NCBI GenBank assembly: GCA_032252755.1
Contig: JAVUPY010000067.1
Span: 62,001 to 126,000 of the forward strand
Source: Terriglobia bacterium
GTDB lineage: Bacteria; Acidobacteriota; Terriglobia; Terriglobales; Acidobacteriaceae
DNA length: 64,000 bases
Direction: 5' to 3'
The translations under genes and the position numbers were made by a program. Shown here piece after piece: positions 1 through 8,101 of this stretch. A model generated the notes under the pieces. That model was not told where the DNA came from. It did not search any database and was given only the letters and a program-made list of their open reading frames with translations. Numbering within the stretch: position 1 is the stretch's first letter; the number at the start of each line of letters is the position of its first letter.

Positions 1-1
1 G

Positions 2-94
2 GCCGCTCGGAACGAGGTAGTCTCAAGATTCGATGTGTCGTCGCATGCTGAGTCTGTTGCGCGGCTCTACGAAGGCCTATGTCACGGCAAATGA
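2..94 (+). CDS. C-terminal end of an unidentified protein, probably a glycosyltransferase (cut by window edge)
   Basis: Frame 2 is open from the window edge and ends at TGA 92-94, giving a 30-residue tail that includes VVSRFDVSSHAESVARLYEG. This helical tail is of the type that closes GT-B (family 4) glycosyltransferases. The stop overlaps the next gene's ATG at 91 as ATGA, which implies translational coupling with the glycosyltransferase that follows. The product is inferred from the tail's character and the neighbourhood; the catalytic domain lies outside the window. Confidence 0.55.
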   Translation, partial: AARNEVVSRFDVSSHAESVARLYEGLCHGK

Positions 95-1338
95 AAATAC
101 TCTGGCTGTCCCATTTCGTACCGTACCCGCCTAAAGGAGGGAATCTCCAGAGGAGCTACAACCTTCTGCGAGAACTCTCAAGAGAACATGAGGTGACCCT
201 TGTCGCGTTCAATATGGAAAACCATCCACCAGATCGCCTGGCCGCTTACAAGGAGCAACTGCGGAAGTTTTGCCGTGAGGTGGCTTTCTGGCAATTGCCG
301 GTACGTTGGCGCGGTCTGCGGTGGTGGCTTCAAATGGCTGCATCACCACTGAGAGCAATGCCACACGCATGTTCCTCGTTTTGGTCGAAGGAAACTCAGG
401 GTCAGTGGCAAGCCATTTTGCAGCGAAACTGGTCGGTGGTTCATTTCGATTCGCCCGACTTGGCACACTTCGTTGCCTCGTCGGCCCATTTTCCCAGAGT
501 TCTCAATCATCACAACTGCGAATCGCGAATGATGTACCGTCGCGCGGAACTCGAGCCCTCTGCTGTGAAGCGGCTTTTTTTGAAAGATCAGGCTCAGAAA
601 CTCCGGGCACTGGAGTCAACGCTGTGTGGCCAATGCGATATCAATCTGACCGTGTCCGAAAGCGATGCAGAGCAATTGCGGAAGCACAGCCCCGACGGCC
701 TTTTCCACATTGTGGAGAATGGTACTGACTGCTCCTATTTCTCGCCGCAGGAAGAGTTAGAGTCATCAAACTCCATAGTCTTTGCGGGTTCTCTGAATTG
801 GTATCCGAATCAAACCGCTCTGCGGTTCTTCGGCGAGCAGGTCTGGCCCATCCTCAAGAAACGCCATCCTGGCATTCGGTTGTACGTAGCCGGAATGTCA
901 CCGGCGCGCTGGATATTCGATTGGGCGGCGAAAGATGGAAGTACAGAAGTAATCGCCAGCCCAGAGGACATACGGCCTTGGATACACCGTGCCGCCGTGT
1001 TTGTCTGTCCAATACAGGACGGTGGGGGCACAAAGCTCAAGATCCTCGATGCCTTGGCGATGGGCAAAGCTGTAGTCAGCACCACGTTTGCTACAGAAGG
1101 CCTGCGGGTCGTTCCGGGAGAGCACCTACTGGTGGCGGATAGCGCGGCCGACTTCGCAGAAGCCACCGCTCAGTTGCTTTCCGACAGTTCGATACGGAAA
1201 AAGATTGGTTGCGCTGGTCGTCAGTTCGTGGAAGCAGAGTATTCCTGGACCAGTATCGGGAGAGAGTTGACGGACGCGTACAAGAAGGCGATCAGAAACT
1301 TTGAAAATGACCATTCGAAGAGCCAAGTTATGGGATGA
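91..1338 (+). CDS. glycosyltransferase, GT-B fold, exosortase/EPS-locus type
   Basis: This is a 415-aa GT-B glycosyltransferase expected to move a sugar from an activated donor onto a growing surface glycan at the inner face of the membrane. The N-terminus (KILWLSHFVPYPPKGG, then RSYNLLREL) resembles the PEP-CTERM/exosortase-associated sugar transferases. The C-terminal half has the donor-binding Rossmann domain with a conserved glycine/acid loop (residues near VCPIQDGGGTKLKILDALAM). I prefer the ATG at 91, which overlaps the preceding TGA as ATGA. An in-frame ATG at 79 is possible, but its GAAGG would sit only 3 nt away. The 3' end overlaps the convergent FemAB-like gene by 11 bp. Donor and acceptor cannot be read from sequence. 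Confidence 0.85.
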   Translation: MKILWLSHFVPYPPKGGNLQRSYNLLRELSREHEVTLVAFNMENHPPDRLAAYKEQLRKFCREVAFWQLPVRWRGLRWWLQMAASPLRAMPHACSSFWSKETQGQWQAILQRNWSVVHFDSPDLAHFVASSAHFPRVLNHHNCESRMMYRRAELEPSAVKRLFLKDQAQKLRALESTLCGQCDINLTVSESDAEQLRKHSPDGLFHIVENGTDCSYFSPQEELESSNSIVFAGSLNWYPNQTALRFFGEQVWPILKKRHPGIRLYVAGMSPARWIFDWAAKDGSTEVIASPEDIRPWIHRAAVFVCPIQDGGGTKLKILDALAMGKAVVSTTFATEGLRVVPGEHLLVADSAADFAEATAQLLSDSSIRKKIGCAGRQFVEAEYSWTSIGRELTDAYKKAIRNFENDHSKSQVMG

Positions 1339-2395
1339 ATCTAACGATTTTCGGCCCGAACGTATTGGCAACTGAGAGAGGTAGCTTCTTCCAGACATTA
1401 ATTGCAAGTCGATACTTCGGATTGTCAGGTCGAATGCGTGGAACGGGAACGCCTGGGGCAAGCCAATAATACCAGTGTAATGGTATTTCTTCGCAAGCCC
1501 ACTGCTGCTTGAATTGATACGTTCCGCCGTCCTTGGTACAGCGACCCAGGTCTACCTTTCGGAAACCCTGCTCGATTGCCCAAGTAATCGCTGTCCAGTA
1601 GAGCAATGCGGTCGAATAGTGCTTTCGCGCCTCCGGAGTAGAGGCGATCCATGGCAATTCCACGGTGTCACGAAACCGGAACATCACGGTGGCGGCGACC
1701 GGTGTCTTGCCGTCCCATATGGAAAGGATTTGCGCTTGGTCCCCCATGCTTTCGAGGACGTTTTCGAACCAAATTTTCGGATACACGGGAGTTCCGAGGT
1801 CTCGCATATTAACTGCGAATACCGAGTAAAAGTCATCGAGGAGTTCGCGCCCGCCCCAACGGCACTCCAGTCCGTGTTTTTCGGCATGACGAATCTTGTT
1901 ACGAAGGCGTGAACTCAGCATTTTGGAATACTGCGCCTTATCCGACGGAAGAGGGACGACCATCGCTACTTTAGCTGAAACCTCCGCTAGGTTTAGAGGT
2001 ATCTGCGTTCCCTGACGAAGTTCAATATGGCGGGATCCCAGTTCCTGTGCCAACGCAGAGGCTCTTTGGATCAGCGCTTCACGAGATAACTCGTCATCCG
2101 CGAGAACCCCACCGTAATTGAAATAGGGAACCGAGATGAGGAACTTCCCGAACAACCAGCTTTTCATTTCAACCAGCGGGAGCACGCCTGTGACGGCCCC
2201 GTCTCTTTCACAGGCCAGATAGTAGCCTCGATGACCAAAAGACTTCTCTATCACAGCCTTCCACCCGTATTGGTGGTAGATCGTGGCCGACGAGTTACTC
2301 TTGACGTAGTTGCCCCATGCGAGAGCGTTCGAACACTCGCTGACCGTAACCCTCGTCGCTTCAGGTGCAAAACGAGTACTCAAAGCTCGAACCAC
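1328..2395 (-). CDS. FemAB-like (GNAT-fold) protein of the PEP-CTERM/exosortase type
   Basis: This 355-aa protein has the two-lobed acyltransferase architecture of the FemAB-related family that accompanies exosortase/EPS loci. Seen motifs include YHQYGWKAVIEKSFGH near residue 40, YFNYGGVLAD near 93, a charged LRNKIRHAEKHGL segment near 165 and KVDLGRCTKDGGTYQFKQQW near 285. Classical FemX enzymes transfer amino acids from aminoacyl-tRNA to peptidoglycan; the role of the exosortase-associated branch is unproven. The GTG start is supported by GAAGGG about 6 nt upstream, and a good sigma-70-type promoter lies about 40 nt further up. It is transcribed against the preceding glycosyltransferase and overlaps its 3' end. 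Confidence 0.82.
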   Translation of the reverse strand: MVRALSTRFAPEATRVTVSECSNALAWGNYVKSNSSATIYHQYGWKAVIEKSFGHRGYYLACERDGAVTGVLPLVEMKSWLFGKFLISVPYFNYGGVLADDELSREALIQRASALAQELGSRHIELRQGTQIPLNLAEVSAKVAMVVPLPSDKAQYSKMLSSRLRNKIRHAEKHGLECRWGGRELLDDFYSVFAVNMRDLGTPVYPKIWFENVLESMGDQAQILSIWDGKTPVAATVMFRFRDTVELPWIASTPEARKHYSTALLYWTAITWAIEQGFRKVDLGRCTKDGGTYQFKQQWACEEIPLHWYYWLAPGVPVPRIRPDNPKYRLAINVWKKLPLSVANTFGPKIVRFIP

Positions 2396-2442
2396 CCCAA
2401 ACCCTTCTGTCGTGAAATAAACCAGGGGGAAGACTTAAAGCT

Positions 2443-2471
2443 AGGATAGGGGGGCGATTTAATGAAGTCAA
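2443..2471 (-). promoter_or_regulatory. sigma-70-type promoter for the FemAB-like gene
   Basis: Read on the minus strand there is TTGACT (2471-2466), 17 nt, then TATCCT (2448-2443), a close match to the vegetative consensus. The predicted transcript starts near 2436 and has a leader of about 40 nt before the GTG at 2395. Confidence 0.6.
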
Positions 2472-2569
2472 TCTATGCAGAAAGAACGTTGGTTACTCTG
2501 GTTCACCCAAACAGCTTGGGCGAATTGCTTTTTGGGAGGCATGTATCGTAGTGTGAGACACAATGCTGG

Positions 2570-2854
2570 AAGTCCTTAAGAAGACTCGGGAAACACCTCT
2601 CCGTCTACGGTCAGCTTTTAAGCCGGGCCATCAGTTTCTTGATGATCCCGGTTTACGCGTATTACTTCTCCGCAGCGGACTACGACATATTGGGCTTGCT
2701 GGACCTTACGAGTTATGTGTGAGGGATATTCATGTCCCCAGGTGTTTCTTCAGCGGTGTTCATATTCTACCTTGAGTATGAAACCGAATACGACTGCGAT
2801 CAGGTTATCAGTACCTCGTATTTTGTGATTAGATACATTCGGTCGCTGGAATGA
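2570..2854 (+). pseudogene. relic of a Wzx-type polysaccharide flippase N-terminus
   Basis: One frame can be read from about 2570 to the TGA at 2852-2854 with an internal TGA at 2720-2722. It matches the first ~95 residues of the intact flippase at 22185 almost without gaps: LRRLGKH against LRRLLKH, SFLMIPVYAYYFSAADYD against GFLMIPIYTRCLAPSDYG, LGLLDL against LELLDL, then after the stop GIF, SAVF, FY and VIS in the same order. The remaining ~400 residues are missing, because the next glycosyltransferase starts at 2851. There is no start codon in good context. This is a decayed, truncated copy; it diverges too far from the 22-kb copy to be a recent duplication. Confidence 0.82.
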
Positions 2855-4245
2855 TGAGTACCGAGCAACTACAGGACGTCGAAGAATTGAAGCAGGGTTC
2901 TGGGGTGGCGCCGAACAGGGTTTTGTTCATCTGCTATGATTTTCCGCCGAGAAGGACGAGTGCGGTCTACCGGCACGTCGGCATAATGAAATATCTGCCG
3001 ATGCTCGGCTGGAAACCGACCATCCTGACAATTCTGCCCGAGGCGACCGATGTTCAAGACGAAGGGCTGCTGGAAGGTCTCGATCCCCGAATAGAAATTG
3101 TCCGCACCTCTCGCAACGACATTACCCGTTGGGAGGGCAAAGCCGAGCAAACGATTAAGTCGAGCGGTGGACTCTCCCCGGCGAAATCAGACGGCGACGA
3201 GTCTCTTCTCAATCGCATGATTCGCCGAGTAGGAGCATTTATCCGCTCCCTCGTTTATTTCCCGGACGATACCGTGGGCTGGACACTTCCAGGCCTGCGC
3301 GAAGCGATCAAACTCCACCGCAAGAACACTTTCGATATCGTGTATACCAGCAGCCCGCCACGCTCGGCACCGCTCATTGGGCTCGGTCTGAAACTCCTAT
3401 TCGGTATTCCGTGGGTGGCCGAATTCCGCGATCCCTGGTATCCGCCAAAACGCCCTCTTCGCCGGCGTTTTGAGCGAATGCTCCAAAAGTTCGTTCTCCG
3501 CAAAGCCGACGCCATCGTCCTGATTTCAGACGGACTCGCGGCCGAACTTCAAAGTTCCTTCGGTATCCCCGCGGCCAAACTAAATGTCGTGCCGAACGGT
3601 TATGACGAGAGTGAATTCACGCCAGATGCGGGGCCGGTGGCGATCTTTGACAGCACAAAATTCAACATCTCGCATTTCGGAACAGTTTACAAAGGCCTCT
3701 GCGGCAAGTTTTTCCATGCCCTCAAGGAAGTAGTTGAGGAAAACCCGGTCTGTCGTCAGCAGGTTCGCATCAACATTATTGGCTTTCCCGACGACCCAGA
3801 ATTGGCGGAATGGAGCCAGTCCCCCGAATTGGGAGAAATGATCAAGTTCCATGCGTTTATGCCGCAGAAAGATGCGCTCAAGGCAATGCAGGCCAGCGAC
3901 TGTCTTCTTCTGTTTCTCGGCAGCAACGCCATGAGTCGATTGTCTGGACTCGGGAAAATCTATTGGTACCTGAGGGTCGGGCGCCCCATCCTCGCCATCG
4001 CGCCGGAAGGCGGCACCAAGGACCTCATCGAGAAAGCCCACGCAGGTTGGGTGGCCGCTCCCGAAGACACCGAATTCATGAAGCGCGCCCTTCGTGAGGT
4101 AATTTCGGCAGGACACCAACCAGTGCCTACTCAACCTATTGATCCCGAATTCGTGGAGCAGTTCCGGTATGATCGGCTGAGCGTAAAGATATCAGATCTA
4201 CTCAAAATGGTGTTTCGTGTCAGCGATGTGAATTGTAGTAGGTAG
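2851..4245 (+). CDS. glycosyltransferase family 4 protein
   Basis: This 464-aa GT-B enzyme has an N-terminal acceptor domain starting RVLFICYDFPPRRTSAVYRH near residue 23 and a long insert. The middle region (IPWVAEFRDPWYP, then RKADAIVLISDGLAAEL) is typical of WcaI-like family 4 transferases. The donor domain has NVVPNGYDESEF near 250 and a C-terminal segment around LGKIYWYLRVGRPILAIAPEGG. It probably adds one sugar during polymer repeat-unit assembly at the cytoplasmic membrane. ATG 2851 and ATG 2854 are adjacent, and both overlap the stop of the flippase relic. Its 3' end faces the FkbM gene with only 21 bp between them. Confidence 0.83.
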   Translation: MMSTEQLQDVEELKQGSGVAPNRVLFICYDFPPRRTSAVYRHVGIMKYLPMLGWKPTILTILPEATDVQDEGLLEGLDPRIEIVRTSRNDITRWEGKAEQTIKSSGGLSPAKSDGDESLLNRMIRRVGAFIRSLVYFPDDTVGWTLPGLREAIKLHRKNTFDIVYTSSPPRSAPLIGLGLKLLFGIPWVAEFRDPWYPPKRPLRRRFERMLQKFVLRKADAIVLISDGLAAELQSSFGIPAAKLNVVPNGYDESEFTPDAGPVAIFDSTKFNISHFGTVYKGLCGKFFHALKEVVEENPVCRQQVRINIIGFPDDPELAEWSQSPELGEMIKFHAFMPQKDALKAMQASDCLLLFLGSNAMSRLSGLGKIYWYLRVGRPILAIAPEGGTKDLIEKAHAGWVAAPEDTEFMKRALREVISAGHQPVPTQPIDPEFVEQFRYDRLSVKISDLLKMVFRVSDVNCSR

Positions 4246-4266
4246 GAGTCTGGGAGAGCGTAGTGG

Positions 4267-4905
4267 TTAAACGAAGAACACGTTAGATCCTGTCGCAGGT
4301 TTCGTGCTGTATCCGAGTTGCTTCATTAGTTGTACCGTTTCTTCACCGGACACCTCTATTAGCCATTTTGGATGACAACGCTCGATCAACTGCACAGCAC
4401 CCCTGATAACCTCTAGCTCATGTCCTTCCACGTCGCACTTGATGAAAGTTGGATTCAGATTCGAGAAAACATCGTCAAGACGGCATTTACAAACGGGAAT
4501 ATCTCCATCCTCACATAGGCGCGCCTCGTATATATTCTTACCACCGCCATGCCATTTAGGAATGGTCATTTTAGCCATTCCATTCTCGGAAGATGCCGCG
4601 ATATTGTAGAAGATCACATTCTTTAAACGGCTTCCAGAAACGTTTGAGACAAGGTAATCAAAAGTTTCTGGGATCGGCTCTAGCGCGTGTACGATCGCTC
4701 CATTTTCAGAGAAGACCCTGGTGTAGTCGCCAACATTAGCTCCGACATCAATGACTAAGTCTCCAGGCTTAAAGTAACTTCTGCACGCCAAGGCATCCGC
4801 CTCAGAGGTCTGTCCTTGAAATTGTCTTCTGTAGTATGCCCGGGCAACTGGACGTTGGAATTGTTCAGGCAAGATATGATCAAATATCCAGCGCATTAAG
4901 GACAT
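4267..4905 (-). CDS. FkbM-family SAM-dependent methyltransferase
   Basis: This is a 212-aa class I methyltransferase. Motif I is DLVIDVGANVGDYTRVF near residues 49-65, followed by an acidic end of beta-2 (HALEPIPETFDYL) and the FkbM hallmark FIKCDVEGHELEVIRGA near 155. FkbM proteins O-methylate sugar or polyketide hydroxyls; beside glycosyltransferases the likely target is a sugar of the surface polymer. Its start lies 10 bp inside the upstream glycosyltransferase, so the two are translationally coupled. The N-terminal ~35 residues are basic and aromatic, perhaps membrane-apposed. Confidence 0.85.
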   Translation of the reverse strand: MSLMRWIFDHILPEQFQRPVARAYYRRQFQGQTSEADALACRSYFKPGDLVIDVGANVGDYTRVFSENGAIVHALEPIPETFDYLVSNVSGSRLKNVIFYNIAASSENGMAKMTIPKWHGGGKNIYEARLCEDGDIPVCKCRLDDVFSNLNPTFIKCDVEGHELEVIRGAVQLIERCHPKWLIEVSGEETVQLMKQLGYSTKPATGSNVFFV

Positions 4906-6074
4906 TCACGACTCCCAAAGCAATCGAAGCCGAAACCGCGCTCGATAACCGAAATTAGCTGAGAGATCTGCCTCTCCGGTGCGAACTGTTTCGCGACCCG
5001 TTCCCGAGCTGCCACCCCCATGTTGGTGGCTTTAGTCGGATTAGTCAGTAACTCCAAGATAGCCTTCGACAGTGTACTTTCATCGCCCGGGGAAACGAGA
5101 CAACCTGTAACGCCATCCTCAACCAGTTCCGGAATTCCGCCGACTTTAGTTGCGACTACCGGTTTTGCGAATGCCATAGGCTCAAGGACAGACATCCCAA
5201 ATGCCTCCTGCCACAGTGAAGGCACAACGCAGAGATCGCCTGCGCGTATCAATTCCTGCACATCATTTCGGTACCCAAGAATTAGAATGTTTCGTTTCGC
5301 AGGAAGATGGTCCCGCAGTGCCTTGAGCTCATGAAGCATGGGACCGTCGCCCGCGTAGATCAGGACGGGTGATATATGTGGATCTAACTCCCGGAGAGTT
5401 GACGAAAATGCGCGGAATAAGTGTTGTACTCCCTTTTCCGGAGTAGCCCGACATGCACATACAATAACGGGCGTATCCTCGCTAATGCCGAGTTCGCCCC
5501 GGATGTTGGTGGTTTCCTCTAACGCCGGCAGTGGCAACCCGTTCCAAATGCGAACTACTCTTTCCGCGGGGATCATGGAGACCTCAGTTTGGCGCCGCGC
5601 GACGTAATCGCTGACGGCAATGATAACGTCCGGAACGAGGGGAGGTATTCGGGCGAGGGCGTATTTTGTAGCCTTTTTCAGAAATCTGGGCTTCGTTCGC
5701 TCTCCCGATGAGTGATCGTGGTTGACGATGTATTTAATTCCGGCCCTGCGTAACCTCCAATAAGTCGGATCCATCGCTTCACGGTCGGTGAAGTAAATTG
5801 CTCTGATATTCTCACGCCTGATCAGGTCGATCATCGCATTGACGGAATCGCTGGATTGCAGTGATCCGTCCAGCAGAACGGGTCGGGCTGCGCTCCCGGC
5901 AAGCATTTTGGGTGGAGATGGAATCGACGGATAGGAAACGAGCGTTCGAATTCCGTGCATGGCTAGGTGGTTGGCGATATTGGCGTAAAAGCCCCCGATA
6001 AGATTCCATGCGTAGCCGCGGTCAGACTTCACATTGGCAACGCATAACAAGGAACGTTGAGGATCTTTGGTCAT
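4896..6074 (-). CDS. glycosyltransferase family 4 protein
   Basis: This 392-aa GT-B transferase has a clear family 4 donor site: VCACRATPEKGVQHLFRAF near residue 208, IYAGDGPMLHELKAL near 240, and the E-x7-E motif in EAFGMSVLEPMAFAKPVVAT near 290 followed by VGGIPELVEDGVTGCLV. It ends inside the downstream FkbM gene (10-bp overlap) and starts 24 bp after the 640-aa exported protein gene, so all three minus-strand genes probably share a transcript. The substrate is not predictable from sequence. Confidence 0.88.
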   Translation of the reverse strand: MTKDPQRSLLCVANVKSDRGYAWNLIGGFYANIANHLAMHGIRTLVSYPSIPSPPKMLAGSAARPVLLDGSLQSSDSVNAMIDLIRRENIRAIYFTDREAMDPTYWRLRRAGIKYIVNHDHSSGERTKPRFLKKATKYALARIPPLVPDVIIAVSDYVARRQTEVSMIPAERVVRIWNGLPLPALEETTNIRGELGISEDTPVIVCACRATPEKGVQHLFRAFSSTLRELDPHISPVLIYAGDGPMLHELKALRDHLPAKRNILILGYRNDVQELIRAGDLCVVPSLWQEAFGMSVLEPMAFAKPVVATKVGGIPELVEDGVTGCLVSPGDESTLSKAILELLTNPTKATNMGVAARERVAKQFAPERQISQLISVIERGFGFDCFGSRECP

Positions 6075-6098
6075 GGCGAAAATTCAGGGGGGTCACCT

Positions 6099-8021
6099 TT
6101 AGTTCACTAGAACTATTGCTTCCGCATTGTTGAGGACTTGATTATGAACAGGTGGACTGAGAGAACCATCCATATACAGGATTCTACAGAATCTATCTCT
6201 TTCGCAGATGTCAGTACCAGCTCCGCTAATCACGCCGTCATAACTAAAATCGTAGCCATTTGTGGGTACGGCGATTAGGATGACCGCCTTCGAGTAGTCT
6301 CGACGCCATAGCGTATAGCCCTTGCCATTCGAGTCCACTCCCTTAGCGATCATGCAGCGCCTAGTCGAGTTTCCGCAATGAACTGGATCGCGCGATTTGA
6401 TGGGCTGCCCGATGTCATAGCCGATCGCATCCCAATAAATCTTCGTGAAGTCGCCTGAGGCTCCGGGCGCTAGGCCCGCATTCAGATTATTAGCAGGTTC
6501 GAGTGCGAGGAGTCCTTTCCTTGCAAGCATCCAGTATCCGCCTAAGTACCACATGTTCACTCGTTCGAGTCCGTTGCGGTAATTGCCTGGAACGAAATTG
6601 TGGTCAGTGGGAACACCGGCACGATTTTGCGAGGTGGCGACGAAAACTCTGGAGTCTAGCAAATCATCGATATAGTCCCAAAATGCGGTGACAAAGTTCC
6701 CGTATGTGCCCGGGTTCGAATAACCATTCTCCTGATAGGCGCCTTGAACTGACTCCATCCATTTTGCCGTCCCCAGAGAAGCGGACTGGCTAATGTTCCC
6801 CAACGTGAGCCAATCAGGGCCGAGTTGCTCATGCATGTATACCGCTAGTACCTGCAGGTTTTTGAAATAGTCCAGCGAGGACTGCAATTCCAAATAAGAC
6901 TTGTTCCCTAGTTCCGCAATCATGCCCTTACCTTTTACTGGTGGAGCAAATCGTGTGCATCCTCCCGTTGGGCAAGGATTCCCCCTTCGAGCTTGCAGAT
7001 CGAAATAACTGGTCGGCGGGCGTTCAAGCTCATCTACCCACGCACCACGGTATAAGCCTTTAGCGTTTAGTTCGTCGTATCTGTGCTTCAGAAATGGCGC
7101 ATAGCAAGTCTTGTCTCCCGCATTCATTACATACCGTCGTGCATCCCAGACGCATAACTGCACTCTCGATTCTTGCCGGTTATTGGCAGAACCGCCGCCC
7201 CACCCAGGAATCTGCAGGTTCTGTCCGTTGCATTCGGGAGTCCCCACATTCTGAAGCTTTACCGTCGTGTCGTCATAGTAGTGATAGAACGCGTTTTCAG
7301 GGTCGACGTGCAGCTTGTCGGTGCAGTACTTAGTCATGTTGCGTATAAAACGATCCGGATGACTCCGTGAGGTGTCTGTTATTTGAGATTCCCAAAGCAT
7401 GTACACGCCGTAATCGAATGTCGGATCCACCGTCTTCAGCAATGGGGCGAAGTTGGGATCATTGGCGCCGGCGTCGACGTGATTGGCAATCCATCGAGCG
7501 TAATTCTCCGTAGAGGGATTGGACCAGCTGTTTAAGGCGCTATACACGAGTGTAGATTGATACAATCGCGACCCGTTCAGCGGATTACCGGAAGGGTACG
7601 GCAGCGACAAGACTATGGTGATTGGGTAAGAGACAGATCGACTGTTATCCGTTTCGGAAGTTGCAGTAATTATGACCGTTCCAGGGGTGCAGCCGGTTGT
7701 GTCGAAATATGCTTCCAATGGCGTCGGAGAGAAAGGAATCCTGCGACTCTTTGCGAAGGAGCCGCAACCGTTGTTTCCGGAATGCGCCCATTGCACTCCT
7801 TTCCTCCCCAAGTCGCCTTGAACGTAAGCATAGAAATGTCTGACTTCGCCGGGTATTGCGGGTGCCACTCCGGCGGTCATCCATACGCGAATGGGATCAG
7901 TTCGCGTATCACTACAGAAACCCATGCCAATCAAGAGCATGCAGACCACGAGTACGCTCAATATCGAGTTGCTTCGGGAAAGTAACTGGTCCGTACACGC
8001 CTTCAATTCCGTTTTCCTCAT
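6099..8021 (-). CDS. exported protein of unknown family, glycoside-hydrolase-like; short paralog of the gene upstream
   Basis: This 640-aa protein has a hydrophobic segment near residues 20-37 (ILSVLVVCMLLIGMGFC) that fits a signal peptide or anchor. Residues from about 44 to the end align along their whole length with the last ~590 residues of the 1169-aa neighbour: MTAGVAPA near the start, NPLNGSRLYQS, FYHYYDDTT, IPGWGGGSA, VWDARRYVMN, and NMWYLGGYWMLARKGLLALE. A conserved GLYRGAWVDE (about 325-334) recalls the beta-strand carrying catalytic acids in TIM-barrel hydrolases; this is inference from motif shape only. It lacks the Ig repeats of its paralog. It leads a likely operon with the glycosyltransferase and FkbM genes downstream, suggesting work on the same glycan. 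Confidence 0.75.
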   Translation of the reverse strand: MRKTELKACTDQLLSRSNSILSVLVVCMLLIGMGFCSDTRTDPIRVWMTAGVAPAIPGEVRHFYAYVQGDLGRKGVQWAHSGNNGCGSFAKSRRIPFSPTPLEAYFDTTGCTPGTVIITATSETDNSRSVSYPITIVLSLPYPSGNPLNGSRLYQSTLVYSALNSWSNPSTENYARWIANHVDAGANDPNFAPLLKTVDPTFDYGVYMLWESQITDTSRSHPDRFIRNMTKYCTDKLHVDPENAFYHYYDDTTVKLQNVGTPECNGQNLQIPGWGGGSANNRQESRVQLCVWDARRYVMNAGDKTCYAPFLKHRYDELNAKGLYRGAWVDELERPPTSYFDLQARRGNPCPTGGCTRFAPPVKGKGMIAELGNKSYLELQSSLDYFKNLQVLAVYMHEQLGPDWLTLGNISQSASLGTAKWMESVQGAYQENGYSNPGTYGNFVTAFWDYIDDLLDSRVFVATSQNRAGVPTDHNFVPGNYRNGLERVNMWYLGGYWMLARKGLLALEPANNLNAGLAPGASGDFTKIYWDAIGYDIGQPIKSRDPVHCGNSTRRCMIAKGVDSNGKGYTLWRRDYSKAVILIAVPTNGYDFSYDGVISGAGTDICERDRFCRILYMDGSLSPPVHNQVLNNAEAIVLVN

Positions 8022-8042
8022 TTACGACCGAGCCTTTCACAT

Positions 8043-8075
8043 AAAAAGGCCGGCAAACAATGGTTTGCCAGCCTT
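8043..8075 (-). terminator. intrinsic terminator of the 1169-aa lipoprotein gene
   Basis: On the minus strand a 13-bp stem (arms 8075-8063 and 8058-8046, one G-U pair) with a 4-nt loop runs directly into U5. It lies 27 bp past the stop at 8102 and upstream of the 640-aa paralog, so that gene needs read-through or its own promoter. Confidence 0.85.
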
Positions 8076-8101
8076 GCGAATACTGCAAAAACAGGGTGAA
8101 G

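Noticed and set aside
2506-2520. CCCAA/TTGGG hairpin followed by a T-rich stretch upstream of the flippase relic
   Set aside because: Stem of only 5 bp and no gene ending just before it on the plus strand; too weak to call a terminator.
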